This document shows positions 1-9,516 of a stretch of DNA of 35,345 nt, piece after piece (position 1 is the first letter of the stretch; every line of letters begins with the position of its first letter). The notes below the pieces were generated by a model that had not been told where the DNA came from, made no database searches, and was given only the letters and a program-made list of their open reading frames with translations. The stretch covers positions 1-35,345 of the forward strand of contig WIXG01000586.1 in the NCBI GenBank assembly GCA_009869945.1, in the 5' to 3' direction. Both the position numbers and the translations under genes were made by a program. The DNA comes from Mesaphorura yosii. Its lineage: Eukaryota > Arthropoda > Collembola > Poduromorpha > Tullbergiidae.

Positions 1-3000
1 GTTTCCAAACTCAGACAACACATGGTCCACCATGAGCAGCTGCTGACGCGTGGGGAACGCCCACCTCGACTTTACCTTGTCTCGAATGGCACTGAATCGA
101 AAGATTCTGGACTGCTTGGCCTCTTTCGCTGTATGCGCAAAGAACCTTTCACAAGTCACATGCGATGCATCATCACAACATCCAAGAAACAAATCCCATT
201 CGACTTTTCAAATCCGAGTCCGGCTTTGGCAGAAATTTTGGCTCATGATTTGGCAATAAACGCCGTGGACGAGGCAGGGCGTCCTGGATTCTATGTCCAG
301 GCACCCATCAACGCGACTCTGATGGTCTCAACCAACAATGCATTTGTGGGAATGCACGTCGTTGGGGACTTCACAACTTTTCACTGGATTCAAGGCACTG
401 ATTTACGGCGATTGTCGCTGGCGCCAGCTTTGACGCAGGAAATGGGGGGACGTTTCCTGCCAGTCGACGTGCACTACGCGGCACTCAACTTCAAAGACGT
501 GATGATGGCCACCGGAAACCTGCCGCTTGAATTGCGCGACCTGCCTCACCACGTAGAGAGTGCATTTGGTATTGAATTTTCGGGGACGACAGCGGATGCG
601 GGGCAGCGGCGCGTGTTTGGGCTAAGCGAAGGCCAAGCACTGGCGACACAGGTTTTTGCGACGGCCGACCTCTTGTGGGACATTCCACACGGGTGGTCGT
701 TTGAAGATGCAGCGACCGTCGCTGCAGTTTATTCGACGGTTTATTACGCGCTGATTATGAAGGGAGGGCTGAGCCGTGGTGACAGCGTTTTGATACACGC
801 CGGAGCAGGCGGTGTTGGTCAAGCAGCCATTCGAGTTGCGCAGAGCCTCGACTGCGTCGTGTTTACGACCGTTGGCACAAAAGCAAAAATGGCTTTTATA
901 CGCAAGGAGTTTCCGGAGATTCCAGAGTCCCGGATCGGAAGCACACGCGATACAGATTTTGAAATGATAGTGTTGTCCGAAACAGGCGGACGCGGAGTGG
1001 ACGTCGTCCTCAATTCGCTCACTGGAGAGAAACTTCAGGCTGGGTTGCGTTGCGTCGCTCGACATGGCCGATTCCTCGAAATTGGAAAAGTTGATCTTGT
1101 CAGTAACAAACAACTTGGAATGGCGCCCTTATTGAACGACGTGTCAATTCATGGCGTCATGCTCGACAGTGTGTGGGACAGCCGACCTGAAACACGCGCA
1201 GGAGTGAGGAAGTTGGTCCAGGACGGAATTGAGGCTGGAGTCGTCGTCCCTCTCCCGCGCCGCGTCTTTCAAAAGGATCAGGTTGAGCCTGCCTTCCGAA
1301 TTATGGGTCAGGGAACGCACATTGGGAAAATTTTGATTCAAATACGCGACGAGGATGTCGAGAAGCAGCAGCAGGCGCTGAAGATTTGCGCAGCTCCACG
1401 AATTTATTTCGACCCCAATAAATCCTACATAATTGCTGGAGGGCTGGGTGGCATCGGTCTGGAGATGGTCGACTGGATGATTGGGCGTTATGCAAGAAAT
1501 ATTGTGCTTACGTCGCGCTCTGGCGTCACAACGGCGTACCAGGAGTGCTACATCCGGCTTTGGAGAAACAAAAAAGCAGTCGTCGTTGTTTTGAAGCTGG
1601 ACGCCTCCGTCGTGGAAAATGCGGCTGCCATCGTGCAGGAAGCAAAACGCCTGGGGCCAGTCGGTGGTTTTTTCAACCTAGCATTTCAGCGAAATTTTGG
1701 TTCCATTAGCGAGTTGACGGCAGACGGATATCAGACTATGCTGAACCCAAAAATAGGCCTGAGTCGGAATTTTGACCTGTTGACACGACAATCATGCCCA
1801 GAATTGGATCACTTCGTCGTCTTTTCAAGCATAGCGTCTGGAATGGGCATTGATGGTTCGAGCAGCTATGGAATGGCCAACTGTGCGATGGAAAGCCTTT
1901 GCGAGCGACGTGTCGCCGACGGTTTGCCTGGTAAAGCGATTCTTTGGGGTCCGATCGGCAACGTGGGACAGTGGCAGGATTTCTACAACACGGAATACAA
2001 CCGGCAGAGTTTTCGAGGCTTCGGCATCCAAAGTCTGCGGTCTGTCTTGAAAACTCTCGACAACTTGTTGCTCCACGCGAGTTCCACCGTCATGTCAAGA
2101 AGACTCCTCGACTTGAACGCGGGTGATAAAAATACGGCGCAGCTCACATTGCTGGAGCGCCTCGCGCACATACTCGGATACTCGAACCTCTCACGCTTGG
2201 ATCCAAATTCCAAGTTGCCTGAGTTGGGAATGGATTCTGTCATGGCAATGGAAGTGCGACAAATGCTGGAGCAGGATTTTGCAATGACGCTCTCCGTTAT
2301 TCAAATCCGTGATTGTACGCTTAAGGAACTCGCCGAGATATCGAAAAACACGAAAGCGATGGGGATTGCACCGGAAGCACCAAAATTCCGTGCTGCGACG
2401 CACGATTTGTTTCAACTCAATTTGATGCGCACTCGAAAGGGAGCTTTTCAAGAAGAATGCGTGCACAAACTCAATGCGGCAGAGGACCACAGCAAAGGAG
2501 TTTTCATAATTTGCAATTCCATTGAAGGTCCGGAAGTACTGCAATTGCTTGGTCGGCAACTGAAAAGGCCCACGTATTCGATGCAATTTACGGAGGAAAT
2601 TCCATTGACTTGCTCTCAGGAAATGATAGAATACTTTTTCAAGGTTCGGCGTGTAATTCAATTTACTTACAGCATAAAATTATAAAAGTATTACAATTAA
2701 TTATGTTTACAGAAATTGAAGGAAGCCGTCCCGAATGGCCCGTATTTTATGGCTGGTTATTCAGGGGGAACGTATCCTGCGATTGAATTGGCTCTTCGAC
2801 TCCAGGAAAGCGGAGAGGTTAGACATTGACGCAATGTAATCGTAGAAATTGTAAAAGCCAGGCGCAACTTTCATCTTTCTTGACAGAATGACAAGCTGAT
2901 GCTGATTGACATGACGCCCGACCGATTACGAGCGGTTTTGGACGAAAATTGTGGGCCAGATCGGGAAAACATTAATGAAATCCTCGTTCTTTTGTACTCG

Positions 3001-3483
3001 CAAGTGCTTGATTTGGACAGAGAGGACGTGCGTGTTTTCATGCGTATTTTATCATATTTATCATGCATATCAAAAAATGTTTAGGCTTTTCAAATGGTCA
3101 CTTTAATTCTGCAGCTCGAGCGAATCATCAAAACGGAGGGAAGCACGGAAGCTGCAGCGAAGAAGTTGATGGAATTGGGTTTCGAGTTTTTCGAGTCACA
3201 CGGACAAGGCAAATTTAGTGAAATGATTATTGAACATGGCCTAAACATTCTGACGATGTCTGACGCTTACAAACCGAGTGGCGTCTACAACGGCCGAATG
3301 ACACTTGTTAAAACGACCCAAAATCTTATTGCATTTGACTCCGAGTCGGAGTACTGGGGACTCGAAGAATTTTGTACGCAAACTCCAAAAGTTGTAACAC
3401 TCGACACGACGCACTCGTATCTCGTCGCGGAGCCTGCCGTCAATGAGCTGGCAGCAGTCATGAACGAAGACTTTGGATGTTAG
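1..3483 (+). CDS. FASN: Fatty acid synthase, C-terminal half (ER-KR-ACP-TE), 5' end outside window
   Basis: Cytosolic animal type I fatty acid synthase, which builds palmitate from malonyl-CoA and NADPH. The frame is open back to base 1, so the N-terminal half (KS-MAT-DH) lies upstream. Exons read as 1-2643, 2713-2817, 2887-3027 and 3115-3483, with GT-AG introns of 69, 69 and 87 bp, all phase 0. The order seen is a linker (GLLGLFRCMRKEP), an enoyl reductase with the nucleotide loop HAGAGGVGQAA, a ketoreductase with GGLGGIGLE and the active-site stretch SSYGMANCAMESL, an ACP with the phosphopantetheine serine in LGMDSVMAMEV (Ser codon 2236-2238), and a thioesterase. The thioesterase nucleophile motif is GYSGG (Ser codon 2761-2763) and the likely catalytic His is at 3412-3414. 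All key residues seen are present, so the gene looks functional. AATAAA follows at 3551. Confidence 0.95.
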
Positions 3484-3544
3484 ATTTACATTTCAGGTCT
3501 ATGGAAATGTAATGATTTGTTTTTTTTCCTTACGAATTTCTCAA

Positions 3545-4049
3545 TTAAAAAATAAATAAATCATAAATATTTGTGGATGAGTTAATGCAGGCAAAATTAG
3601 ACAAAAAACTGACGAGTGTCTCATCACAACCTCGTTTTTGTCCATTTATTGTCTTTGTCGTCATTCGTAATTCGTAAGTGATGTCCAGAGTCTGGTAAGC
3701 GTCCGTTGTCAATAGTCCAGGCTCAGTCTCATGCATTATGTACTCTCCCCTGAGTACTGAGGTCTTGAAATGTTGCCATTTCTCTTCAAAAACATGCTCC
3801 ATCGCCTCACCAGTCAGAGGGCTCCCAAGCAGGCTCAACGATGGCACCTCCACAAGATGCCACCGGCCAACCGAAACCGTTCCAGTATCTGCTGTCGCTC
3901 ATCTTCCGTCGCTGGACCCAACACTGCCAACTCACATTTTTCTGCGTAAAGATGGACACCCACCTCTTCCAATCGCTTCTTCACCAGCTCGAGCACGCGC
4001 TATGCTACGTCTGGCTCGTCACCACATGATCCGTCATCTAGGTACCAAA
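3545..4049 (-). pseudogene. Reverse transcriptase remnant, 3' part (YLDD box onward)
   Basis: On the minus strand the frame starting beside the transposon end reads WYLDDGSCGDEPDVA, the catalytic YxDD box of a reverse transcriptase. After one stop codon it continues as RVLELVKKRLEEVGVHLYAE and KCELAVLGPATEDE, typical of the post-YLDD region of non-LTR-type RTs. A frameshift then leads into a 100-residue stretch (LVEVPSLSLLGSPLTGEAMEHV onward). The copy is decayed by at least one stop and one frameshift. The 5' part of the same domain lies on the other side of the mariner element at 4052-5367, so this is one RT copy split by a later insertion. Confidence 0.7.
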
Positions 4050-4051
4050 TA

Positions 4052-5367
4052 ACGGGTTATGACTAAAAAACTTGCACTCTTTGCACGCGCCTATAACTCT
4101 TAACACATTTATTGCTAAAATTTGGGGTTAACATATTTAAACAACTGCTTAATGGAGCTGAATACTAGTACTAATGATTAATCGAATAGGGCCCTTCCTC
4201 AGCGCACTGGCGTAGTTTCTTGCGTACGGTCTCCAAAGTGGCTCGGACGATGTCCATATCAACTTTCTTAAGGCAAGATTTCACTCTACGGATAAGCTGG
4301 TCAGTGTTTTTGGCTGTCCAACCCTTGTCGTATACCAATTGATCCAAATACCCGAAGAAGTCTTCAATTGGCCTGGCCTGTGGCAAGTTTGTTGGGTTGT
4401 CCTCTTTCTCCACATCAGCGATGCTTTCAGCACGGAGAAAGTCGACCACAGTCTTCGCGTAATGGGACGACGCCTTGTCTGGCCAGAAGAGGTAATCACC
4501 TTCCGAGTAGTTGTCTCGAATGAATGGGACCAGAATCTTCAAACAATCCTCCCGGTACACGTGCTGGTTCACAGCGTTGTTGGACGGCACGAAGAAAGGT
4601 CTCGAAATGCCCCGTGGTGAAAGTGCGATCCAAAACATCACCTTCTTCTCATACTTCTGCTTGAAATAGTGCTTCAGTTCTGGAGGAGCATTTTCTTTAT
4701 CCCTGGATTAGAATCGGCGGTTGCCGGGTAACTTGCGATTTGCTCAGAGGGAAAAAATGTTCGTCGTCGATGATGAAGTCTTTCCCCTATGACTTCCGAT
4801 TCAATCGTCGACATTGCGTCTTGACCTTCAGGATTTGTTCGTCTGTATACTGAGGGGAGTTTGTTTTCTTGTAGCATCTGATGTTTGTCTTGTCCTTGAG
4901 TGTTTTACTTACGTAACTTTGTGAGCAGTTGAGTCTGGAAGCCATGGTCGACTGTGAAACCTTGTCGGAACCGTCGAATGCTTTCACCAGACGCTTCAGA
5001 CCTTTCTTCATCATAATTTGTGCCGGGCGGCCAGAACCCCGTTTCCTTTCCATCGAATCACTATCTTCGTGTCTTCTGATGAGATGGTAGATGGTTCTTT
5101 TGGACACGCCTTCAGCGTGAAAGTGAGACACGAAGTCCGATTTCCGGAAGTGAAGGTTAAGGGTAATTAGCCGTCCGACGTGCTGGCGGAGCTCTTCTTG
5201 TTTCGAAGCCATTTTTATGGGCCCACTCACTGTTTAAAACTAGAATATACACTACCTGGTCAAGCATTTTGTGAAGAACAAGAAAAGTACTTTTCCCAGG
5301 TGAAAAGTTGATTTTTGGTCAACCAGCGCGCTATATACTTCTGTGCAAGTTTTTAGTCATAATCCGT
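4052..5367 (-). mobile_element. Decayed Tc1/mariner element (DD37E-like), 1316 bp, TA target duplication
   Basis: Terminal inverted repeats begin ACGGGTTATGACTAAAAAAC at the left and ACGGATTATGACTAAAAAC on the complement at the right. They match over about 25 bases with one mismatch and one indel. TA dinucleotides flank both ends (4050-4051 and 5368-5369), the target-site duplication of the IS630-Tc1-mariner superfamily. Nearly the whole interior is a broken transposase on the minus strand. The insertion sits inside an older reverse-transcriptase remnant: reading across the single TA site rejoins the RT frame exactly at the residues just before its YLDD box. Confidence 0.9.
4171..5212 (-). 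pseudogene. Mariner-type transposase, inactivated
   Basis: Likely start at 5212 (MASKQEELRQHVG). An N-terminal helix-turn-helix pair follows (SKRTIYHLIRRHED, then a GSGRPAQ linker, then TMASRLNCSQSYVSKTL). The frame meets an in-frame TAG after QCRRLNRKS, continues to the first catalytic aspartate in FIIDDEHFF, and then shifts frame before KENAPPELKHYFKQKYEKK. The last part (4171-4641) is open and holds the second Asp in FWPDKASSHYA and the third acidic residue in RPIEDFFGYL. Thirty-seven residues separate the second Asp from the Glu, which suggests a DD37E group. At least one nonsense codon and one frameshift make it non-functional. Confidence 0.85.
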
Positions 5368-5370
5368 TAT

Positions 5371-5640
5371 TGATCTCAGCGACGATGGCATCCACAATGG
5401 GCTGAATCTACAGGCAAACAGAGCCGGCCCGAGCGGGTCTCCTTGCTGAAATCCACATCGTGACAGAAGAGGTGGTGATCCGAAGAACAGGAGAGTTGGG
5501 TCACGGTATGCCAGAGCGACGAAAGGGTAAATGGCTGGAGCGAATTCCAGAACTGCCGCCAAAAATTTGTCGCAATTAGGCAATTAGAATAGAAACAAGC
5601 ACTCAATATTGTATTTATTGAATAGGTCAGCATCGGCTGA
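5371..5640 (-). pseudogene. Reverse transcriptase remnant, 5' part (QQGDPLGP box)
   Basis: The minus strand reads CDKFLAAVLEFAPAIYPFVA and then GFQQGDPLGPALFACR, the conserved RT block that precedes the YxDD box. A one-base frameshift follows before QPIVDAIVAEI, where the sequence runs into the right end of the mariner element. The same domain resumes beyond the element at 4049. Upstream, an AATAAA on the minus strand near 5611-5616 and a possible terminal exon at 5737-5838 may belong to another gene. The RT family is non-LTR-like; a closer assignment is not possible by eye. Confidence 0.7.
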
Positions 5641-6165
5641 GGTAGCAAAACACGACTTGAACGCTACAACTGAGTACGCTGGAATGTATACGAGTTCTGA
5701 AGGCTTAACTAAAACTCTACCCGACTAACTCTGAAGACCGGGATACAGAAAGTCGTACCAGAGACCGTAGCCAACCAGACCACAGCGAAAGAAAAGTTGG
5801 GCTGCAGCCACGAAACCACGTTGGATCCGACTGTAATTGAAGGTTTACTCAGCGCCACAAGCACAAATGAGTGTTACGCCAGGACTCGACGGCAAAAACC
5901 AAATCTACGTTTGTTTGTGTTGTCAATTTATTGACCGAGTATACTTCTCGGGGTTTCGTGTGTCACCGATTTTCGGTGATTCTGTAAACGTAAAGCTTGG
6001 CCTCGACGGATTACCATCCATCGAGCTCAAATAAATCTTTACAAAACTCCAGATCGTTTAGGTCTGCTCTGACTTTGAATTCTGCACTGCTTCATTTCTG
6101 GATCGATGTCAAGTCAATCGAATCATCATCACAAAAATTTCTTCAGGGAGGGGGCATATTGGGAT
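5641..6165. other. No convincing gene; possible orphan terminal exon on minus strand at 5737-5838
   Basis: After a CAG acceptor at about 5839 the minus strand reads RIQRGFVAAAQLFFRCGLVG and a dozen more hydrophobic or aromatic residues before a TAG at about 5737. A minus-strand AATAAA lies about 120 bases further on. This has the look of a last coding exon of a membrane protein, but no upstream exon could be tied to it. The rest of the interval holds only short open frames without recognisable content. A second minus-strand AATAAA near 5924-5930 could end the micropeptide transcript at 6166-6358. Confidence 0.2.
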
Positions 6166-6358
6166 TCAATAATACATGACATTGTAGACACCAATGTAGA
6201 TCAGGAGCACATACATTCCATCCCGAATCTGTAATCACATGTGAAAACTGTTAAATACGCAAATAAGCAATCAATCAGCCAGAAATACTTTTATGTGAGC
6301 TTACATCATTTGGTATGTGGTGAGATAATTTGGCCCCACAGCACGTGTCGTTACCCAT
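6166..6358 (-). CDS. Candidate two-exon membrane micropeptide, 38 residues
   Basis: Exon 1 (6358-6305) begins MGNDTCCGAKLSHHIPND and ends at a GTAAGC donor. Exon 2 (6228-6166) follows a TTACAG acceptor, reads IRDGMYVLLIYIGVYNVMYY and ends with TGA. Both junctions are phase 0 and the 76-bp intron fits the other introns of the window. The product would be a polar head of about 20 residues and one short hydrophobic helix rich in tyrosine. This resembles single-pass regulatory micropeptides in size and plan, though no family is recognised. It is transcribed divergently from the chitinase, with about 260 bp between the start codons. Chance is a real alternative at this length. Confidence 0.3.
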
Positions 6359-6452
6359 TTCACAATGCTTTTGGAAACTGTAACTGTCAAAGTCAAAATG
6401 TCAATCAAACTTGAACATCGGACTGGACTGGAGCCTGAACTGTCATCAAAAA

Positions 6453-6473
6453 CGAGCACGAGCACGAGCACGA
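6453..6473 (+). repeat. Short hexanucleotide tandem repeat (CGAGCA)
   Basis: Three and a half copies of CGAGCA, in the spacer upstream of the chitinase. A simple repeat with no evident function. Confidence 0.7.
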
Positions 6474-6555
6474 AGCTGAGATTAATTTGTCAAAAAACGC
6501 TGGTAAACAAGTAAAGAACTTGTCAATCACAAATCACTTGAATCACGATTACTGA

Positions 6556-6563
6556 CATAAATA
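6556..6563 (+). promoter_or_regulatory. Possible TATA-like element of the chitinase gene
   Basis: CATAAATA lies 55-62 bases before the chitinase start codon, a distance that would leave a short 5' UTR. Sequence match only. Confidence 0.35.
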
Positions 6564-6617
6564 CCAGACAAAGCCCATGCTGCGCGTGTTCATAAAAAAA
6601 ATCCCACGACGCTAACA

Positions 6618-7991
6618 ATGGAGTCTCGTCTTTTGCAAATTTTCGCGCTCTTCACCTTCGCAATCGCGTGTGCTCACGCCCAAACTTGTACTGTCTCCTC
6701 CAATTACGACATTGACCTCGATGACCTCGCCGTGCACAACAATCGACAAGAATTCGAGTGCTGTGGCCTCTGCTCCGCGAACCCAGCGTGTCGTGGTTAC
6801 TCATGGAACAATTACCAAGGCGGAACATGTTGGCTTAAGGCTGGCGCTGGTCCACTCGTCCCCAACGATGGAGTGACGTCTGGAGTGGTCGAAAACGGTG
6901 GGGGTGACCCAAGCGACAAGAAAACTGTGTGCTACTTCACGAACTGGGCTCGTTATCGTCCTGGGGGCTCCGGTTACTTCCCGAATGACATTGATCCAAG
7001 CATTTGCACACATGTCCTCTACAGTTTTGCAACTCTCAACAGCCAAAGCCTCACAATCCAAGTGGCCGACCATCAGACAGACATTGTCGACGGTTACTAC
7101 CGCCAAGTCACTGCACTGAAGGCACAAGGAGTGAAGGTGAGCATTGCAATTGGTGGCTGGGGTGATTCTGCGGGTAACAAGTACTCACGGATGGTCAACT
7201 CCGCGTCGTCTCGAGCATCCTTCGTGACATCCGTGGTCAGGTTTCTGCAGGAACACAATTTTGATGGTCTCGACCTAGATTGGGAGTATCCCGTCTGCTG
7301 GCAAGGTGACTGCAACGCTGGACCCGCGTCAGACAAGCAAAACTTTGCGAATCTTGTGACTGAGCTTCGAGCAGCGTTCCGGCCACATGGATTTCTGCTC
7401 AGCGCAGCGGTGTCCGCCTCGTCCTCCGTCGCAGCACGTGCGTACGACATTCCAGTGTTGTCTGCGCAATTGGACTGGATCGGCCTCATGACATATGATA
7501 TGGCTGGTGGCTGGGACGGACGCACAGGATACCACAGCGCTTTGGGAGGGTCGGGAGCCTCAAACACACGGGCAACAGTGAATTATTGGTTGCAACAAGG
7601 TGCAGCAAGAAATAAGTTGGCCATCGGTGTCCCGCTCTACGGGCGTTCGTTTACACTTCAGAATCAGAATAACAACGGTGTTGGTGCGGCTGCCTCAAAT
7701 GGTGCTCCTGGTCAGTACACAGGTGAAGCAGGCTACATTGCGTATTTTGAATTTTGTACGGGTGGATGGACACGTGTGTACGCAGCTGGTGTGGGGCCAT
7801 ACACGTACCGTGCAAATCAATGGATTTCTTATGATGACACGGCCATCCTCACTGAAAAAGCGAATTACGTGAAGGGGGAGGGCTTGGCTGGTGCAATTGT
7901 ATGGGCAATTGATCTGGATGACTGGAAAGGAAGCTACTGCAATGCTGGAAGGTATCCACTTCTTCGTCATCTTCATAGCGCGTTACAATAA
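6618..7991 (+). CDS. Secreted GH18 chitinase with N-terminal PAN/Apple-like domain
   Basis: A 457-residue intronless gene. Residues 1-21 form a signal peptide ending AHA. Residues about 23-91 are a Cys-rich module (TCTVSSNYDIDL, ECCGLCSANPACRGYSW, GTCWLKAGAG) resembling PAN/Apple domains. Residues about 98-457 are a GH18 barrel, starting VCYFTNWARYRPGG, with the substrate-strand motif SIAIGGWG and the full catalytic motif DGLDLDWE (Asp216, Asp219, Asp221, Glu223). The end GAIVWAIDLDDWKGSYC is typical of arthropod group chitinases. It should hydrolyse beta-1,4-linked chitin by substrate-assisted retention, outside the cell. There is no CBM14 peritrophin domain at the C terminus, where arthropod chitinases usually have one. 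AATAAA at 8034-8039 follows the stop by about 45 bases. Confidence 0.93.
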   Translation: MESRLLQIFALFTFAIACAHAQTCTVSSNYDIDLDDLAVHNNRQEFECCGLCSANPACRGYSWNNYQGGTCWLKAGAGPLVPNDGVTSGVVENGGGDPSDKKTVCYFTNWARYRPGGSGYFPNDIDPSICTHVLYSFATLNSQSLTIQVADHQTDIVDGYYRQVTALKAQGVKVSIAIGGWGDSAGNKYSRMVNSASSRASFVTSVVRFLQEHNFDGLDLDWEYPVCWQGDCNAGPASDKQNFANLVTELRAAFRPHGFLLSAAVSASSSVAARAYDIPVLSAQLDWIGLMTYDMAGGWDGRTGYHSALGGSGASNTRATVNYWLQQGAARNKLAIGVPLYGRSFTLQNQNNNGVGAAASNGAPGQYTGEAGYIAYFEFCTGGWTRVYAAGVGPYTYRANQWISYDDTAILTEKANYVKGEGLAGAIVWAIDLDDWKGSYCNAGRYPLLRHLHSALQ

Positions 7992-8039
7992 TCGACAAAA
8001 TGTTTGACAAAATCATGTACACCGGCTATATTCAATAAA

Positions 8040-8448
8040 CAGCATAATTCTGTATCAGAACTCATCGTTTTGCAATATTTACGAACCAAGCCATTTATTC
8101 AGCAGTATAAGACAAGATAAGGACAAGCACCTTATTTTACTGACCAGTGCATAGTTGTTGTCTATATGTGAGCCTCATTTTGCATGGAATTCGCAAATGA
8201 ATAAATTGGCAAGGAATTAATGTAAAATGCGCTGAGCGGCTGCTGCTGCTGCACGGGCTGAAGCGAGCGTGGAAGCTCGGCACTGAAAATCAGTGACGGC
8301 ATGGCAGCGCCTTGAAGCGCTGAGGGGCCAACATTTTATGCGCAGTCATGCAATATATATTTATACAGTGTTCCAGAGTCTATTTTTGTGTAAATTACAC
8401 TTTTGCTTCTATTTATTACAACGAATTTGAAAAGCAGAGACAGAGAGC
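8040..8448. other. Intergenic, 3' ends of two converging genes
   Basis: Lies between the chitinase stop and the lectin stop on the other strand. It holds the chitinase AATAAA (8034-8039, just before) and the lectin's minus-strand AATAAA (TTTATT at 8412-8417). A G+C-rich patch at about 8228-8330 with a CTG repeat and GCGCTGAG at both ends could fold back on itself. No gene is seen. Confidence 0.5.
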
Positions 8449-9102
8449 TCAGCCAGCGTAAGTTCCGTATCGAACGACTTTGAACTGTTGATTTGCGGCA
8501 TGGATGCAATCCCACTGATCGATTATTACACCCCCGCCCTGAACAGTCAGACACTTTTTGCTGTTGACAGCTTGCAAGAGAAATTGAGAGTTCTGCAATC
8601 ACAAGGTGCACAAATTCAAGAAGTCCTCAAATTGCCGTTCAGAGTTTGCACTTTTGCACTCACGTAATCTCCTGCGACGATGGCAAACTGCTGATTAGTT
8701 TGCGAGTTGTCGGGGTACAGAGCCACCTCGCCCCCGTTAGCAGTTCTGTCCCCACCAATGCTGATGACTTGGTTGTTCAGCGTGGCGGCGACGGGGCCTG
8801 GGGTGGAAGCATAGTTGACCATGTCCTCTACATTCCACAGTTGATCTAACGCGTAGTTGTCGCAGTCGGCGAGGTCCAGGCGCAGGCCCAGCTGCGTGGA
8901 CGCAGGGTTCTTGATGTGCAGGCACTTTGTGGGGTACTCGACGCTCTGGAGGAGGCCACCGGGGGAAGAGCATCGAGCCTCTGCCTACAAACCGAAATGT
9001 AACGCATGAGAAGCCTGCGAGGTGATAGACGAAGGGTGCAAGGATACTTACGCTGAATTGAGCTGTGGAGGCAATGAGAAACAAAACGAAAAGGCGTAAC
9101 AT
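8449..9102 (-). CDS. Secreted ricin-B-type (beta-trefoil) lectin
   Basis: Three exons on the minus strand: 9102-9052, 8984-8664 and 8592-8449, with introns of 67 and 71 bp, both phase 0. The 171-residue product starts with a signal peptide (MLRLFVLFLIASTAQFSAEA). The body has repeated trefoil-like units: KCLHIKNPAS...LADCDNYALDQLW, then a central unit, then KKCLTVQGGGVIIDQWDC and NQQFKVV at the end. These Q-x-W/F and hydrophobic-Cys-Leu patterns mark ricin-B/CBM13 folds, which bind galactose or related sugars. It is a lectin domain only; no enzymatic partner domain is present. It probably acts outside the cell in glycan recognition. The neighbouring chitinase and GH16 enzyme suggest a shared microbial or food-glycan setting. 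Confidence 0.85.
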
Positions 9103-9516
9103 TTCGAAATTCTCGCTTCTGTGCTGTCCAACTTGTGCTTCAGTGGGGCTGCCGTCTCTAACTAATGACTGCAGACTCTGTCACGCTATGTATAGGCTCT
9201 GGCATGCCCAAATGGTTCCTCGAACCACGATACGCGAACCTCACGAACTGCGGTCAGTGGAGGTTCATTAACGATGTGATATCGACCAGACTCGGCCAAC
9301 GCGACTTTATCGTCGGAAACAACAATCAATTTGAAAGCGACGTATGCGAGACTCAAGTTCACAGCTAGCTTATCTTATCGGAGTGCCAATCTGTTCAAAT
9401 TGTGCGTGATTGATCATCTTTAATGGATGGGGCACATGAAATGGGTGCGAATCTATTTGGAAAATGCTCTCTGCTCTTTATTGAGTATGGAAGCAGGCCC
9501 TGCAAATGGAAGAGAG
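9103..9516. other. Intergenic; lectin promoter side and transporter 3' end
   Basis: Contains upstream sequence of the minus-strand lectin and, near 9477-9482, TTTATT (AATAAA on the minus strand) as poly(A) signal of the transporter. No coding content recognised. Confidence 0.5.

Noticed and set aside
22..22. ATG at 22 as start of the fatty acid synthase
   Set aside because: The frame is open to base 1 and the protein begins in the middle of a known domain order, so this is an internal methionine.
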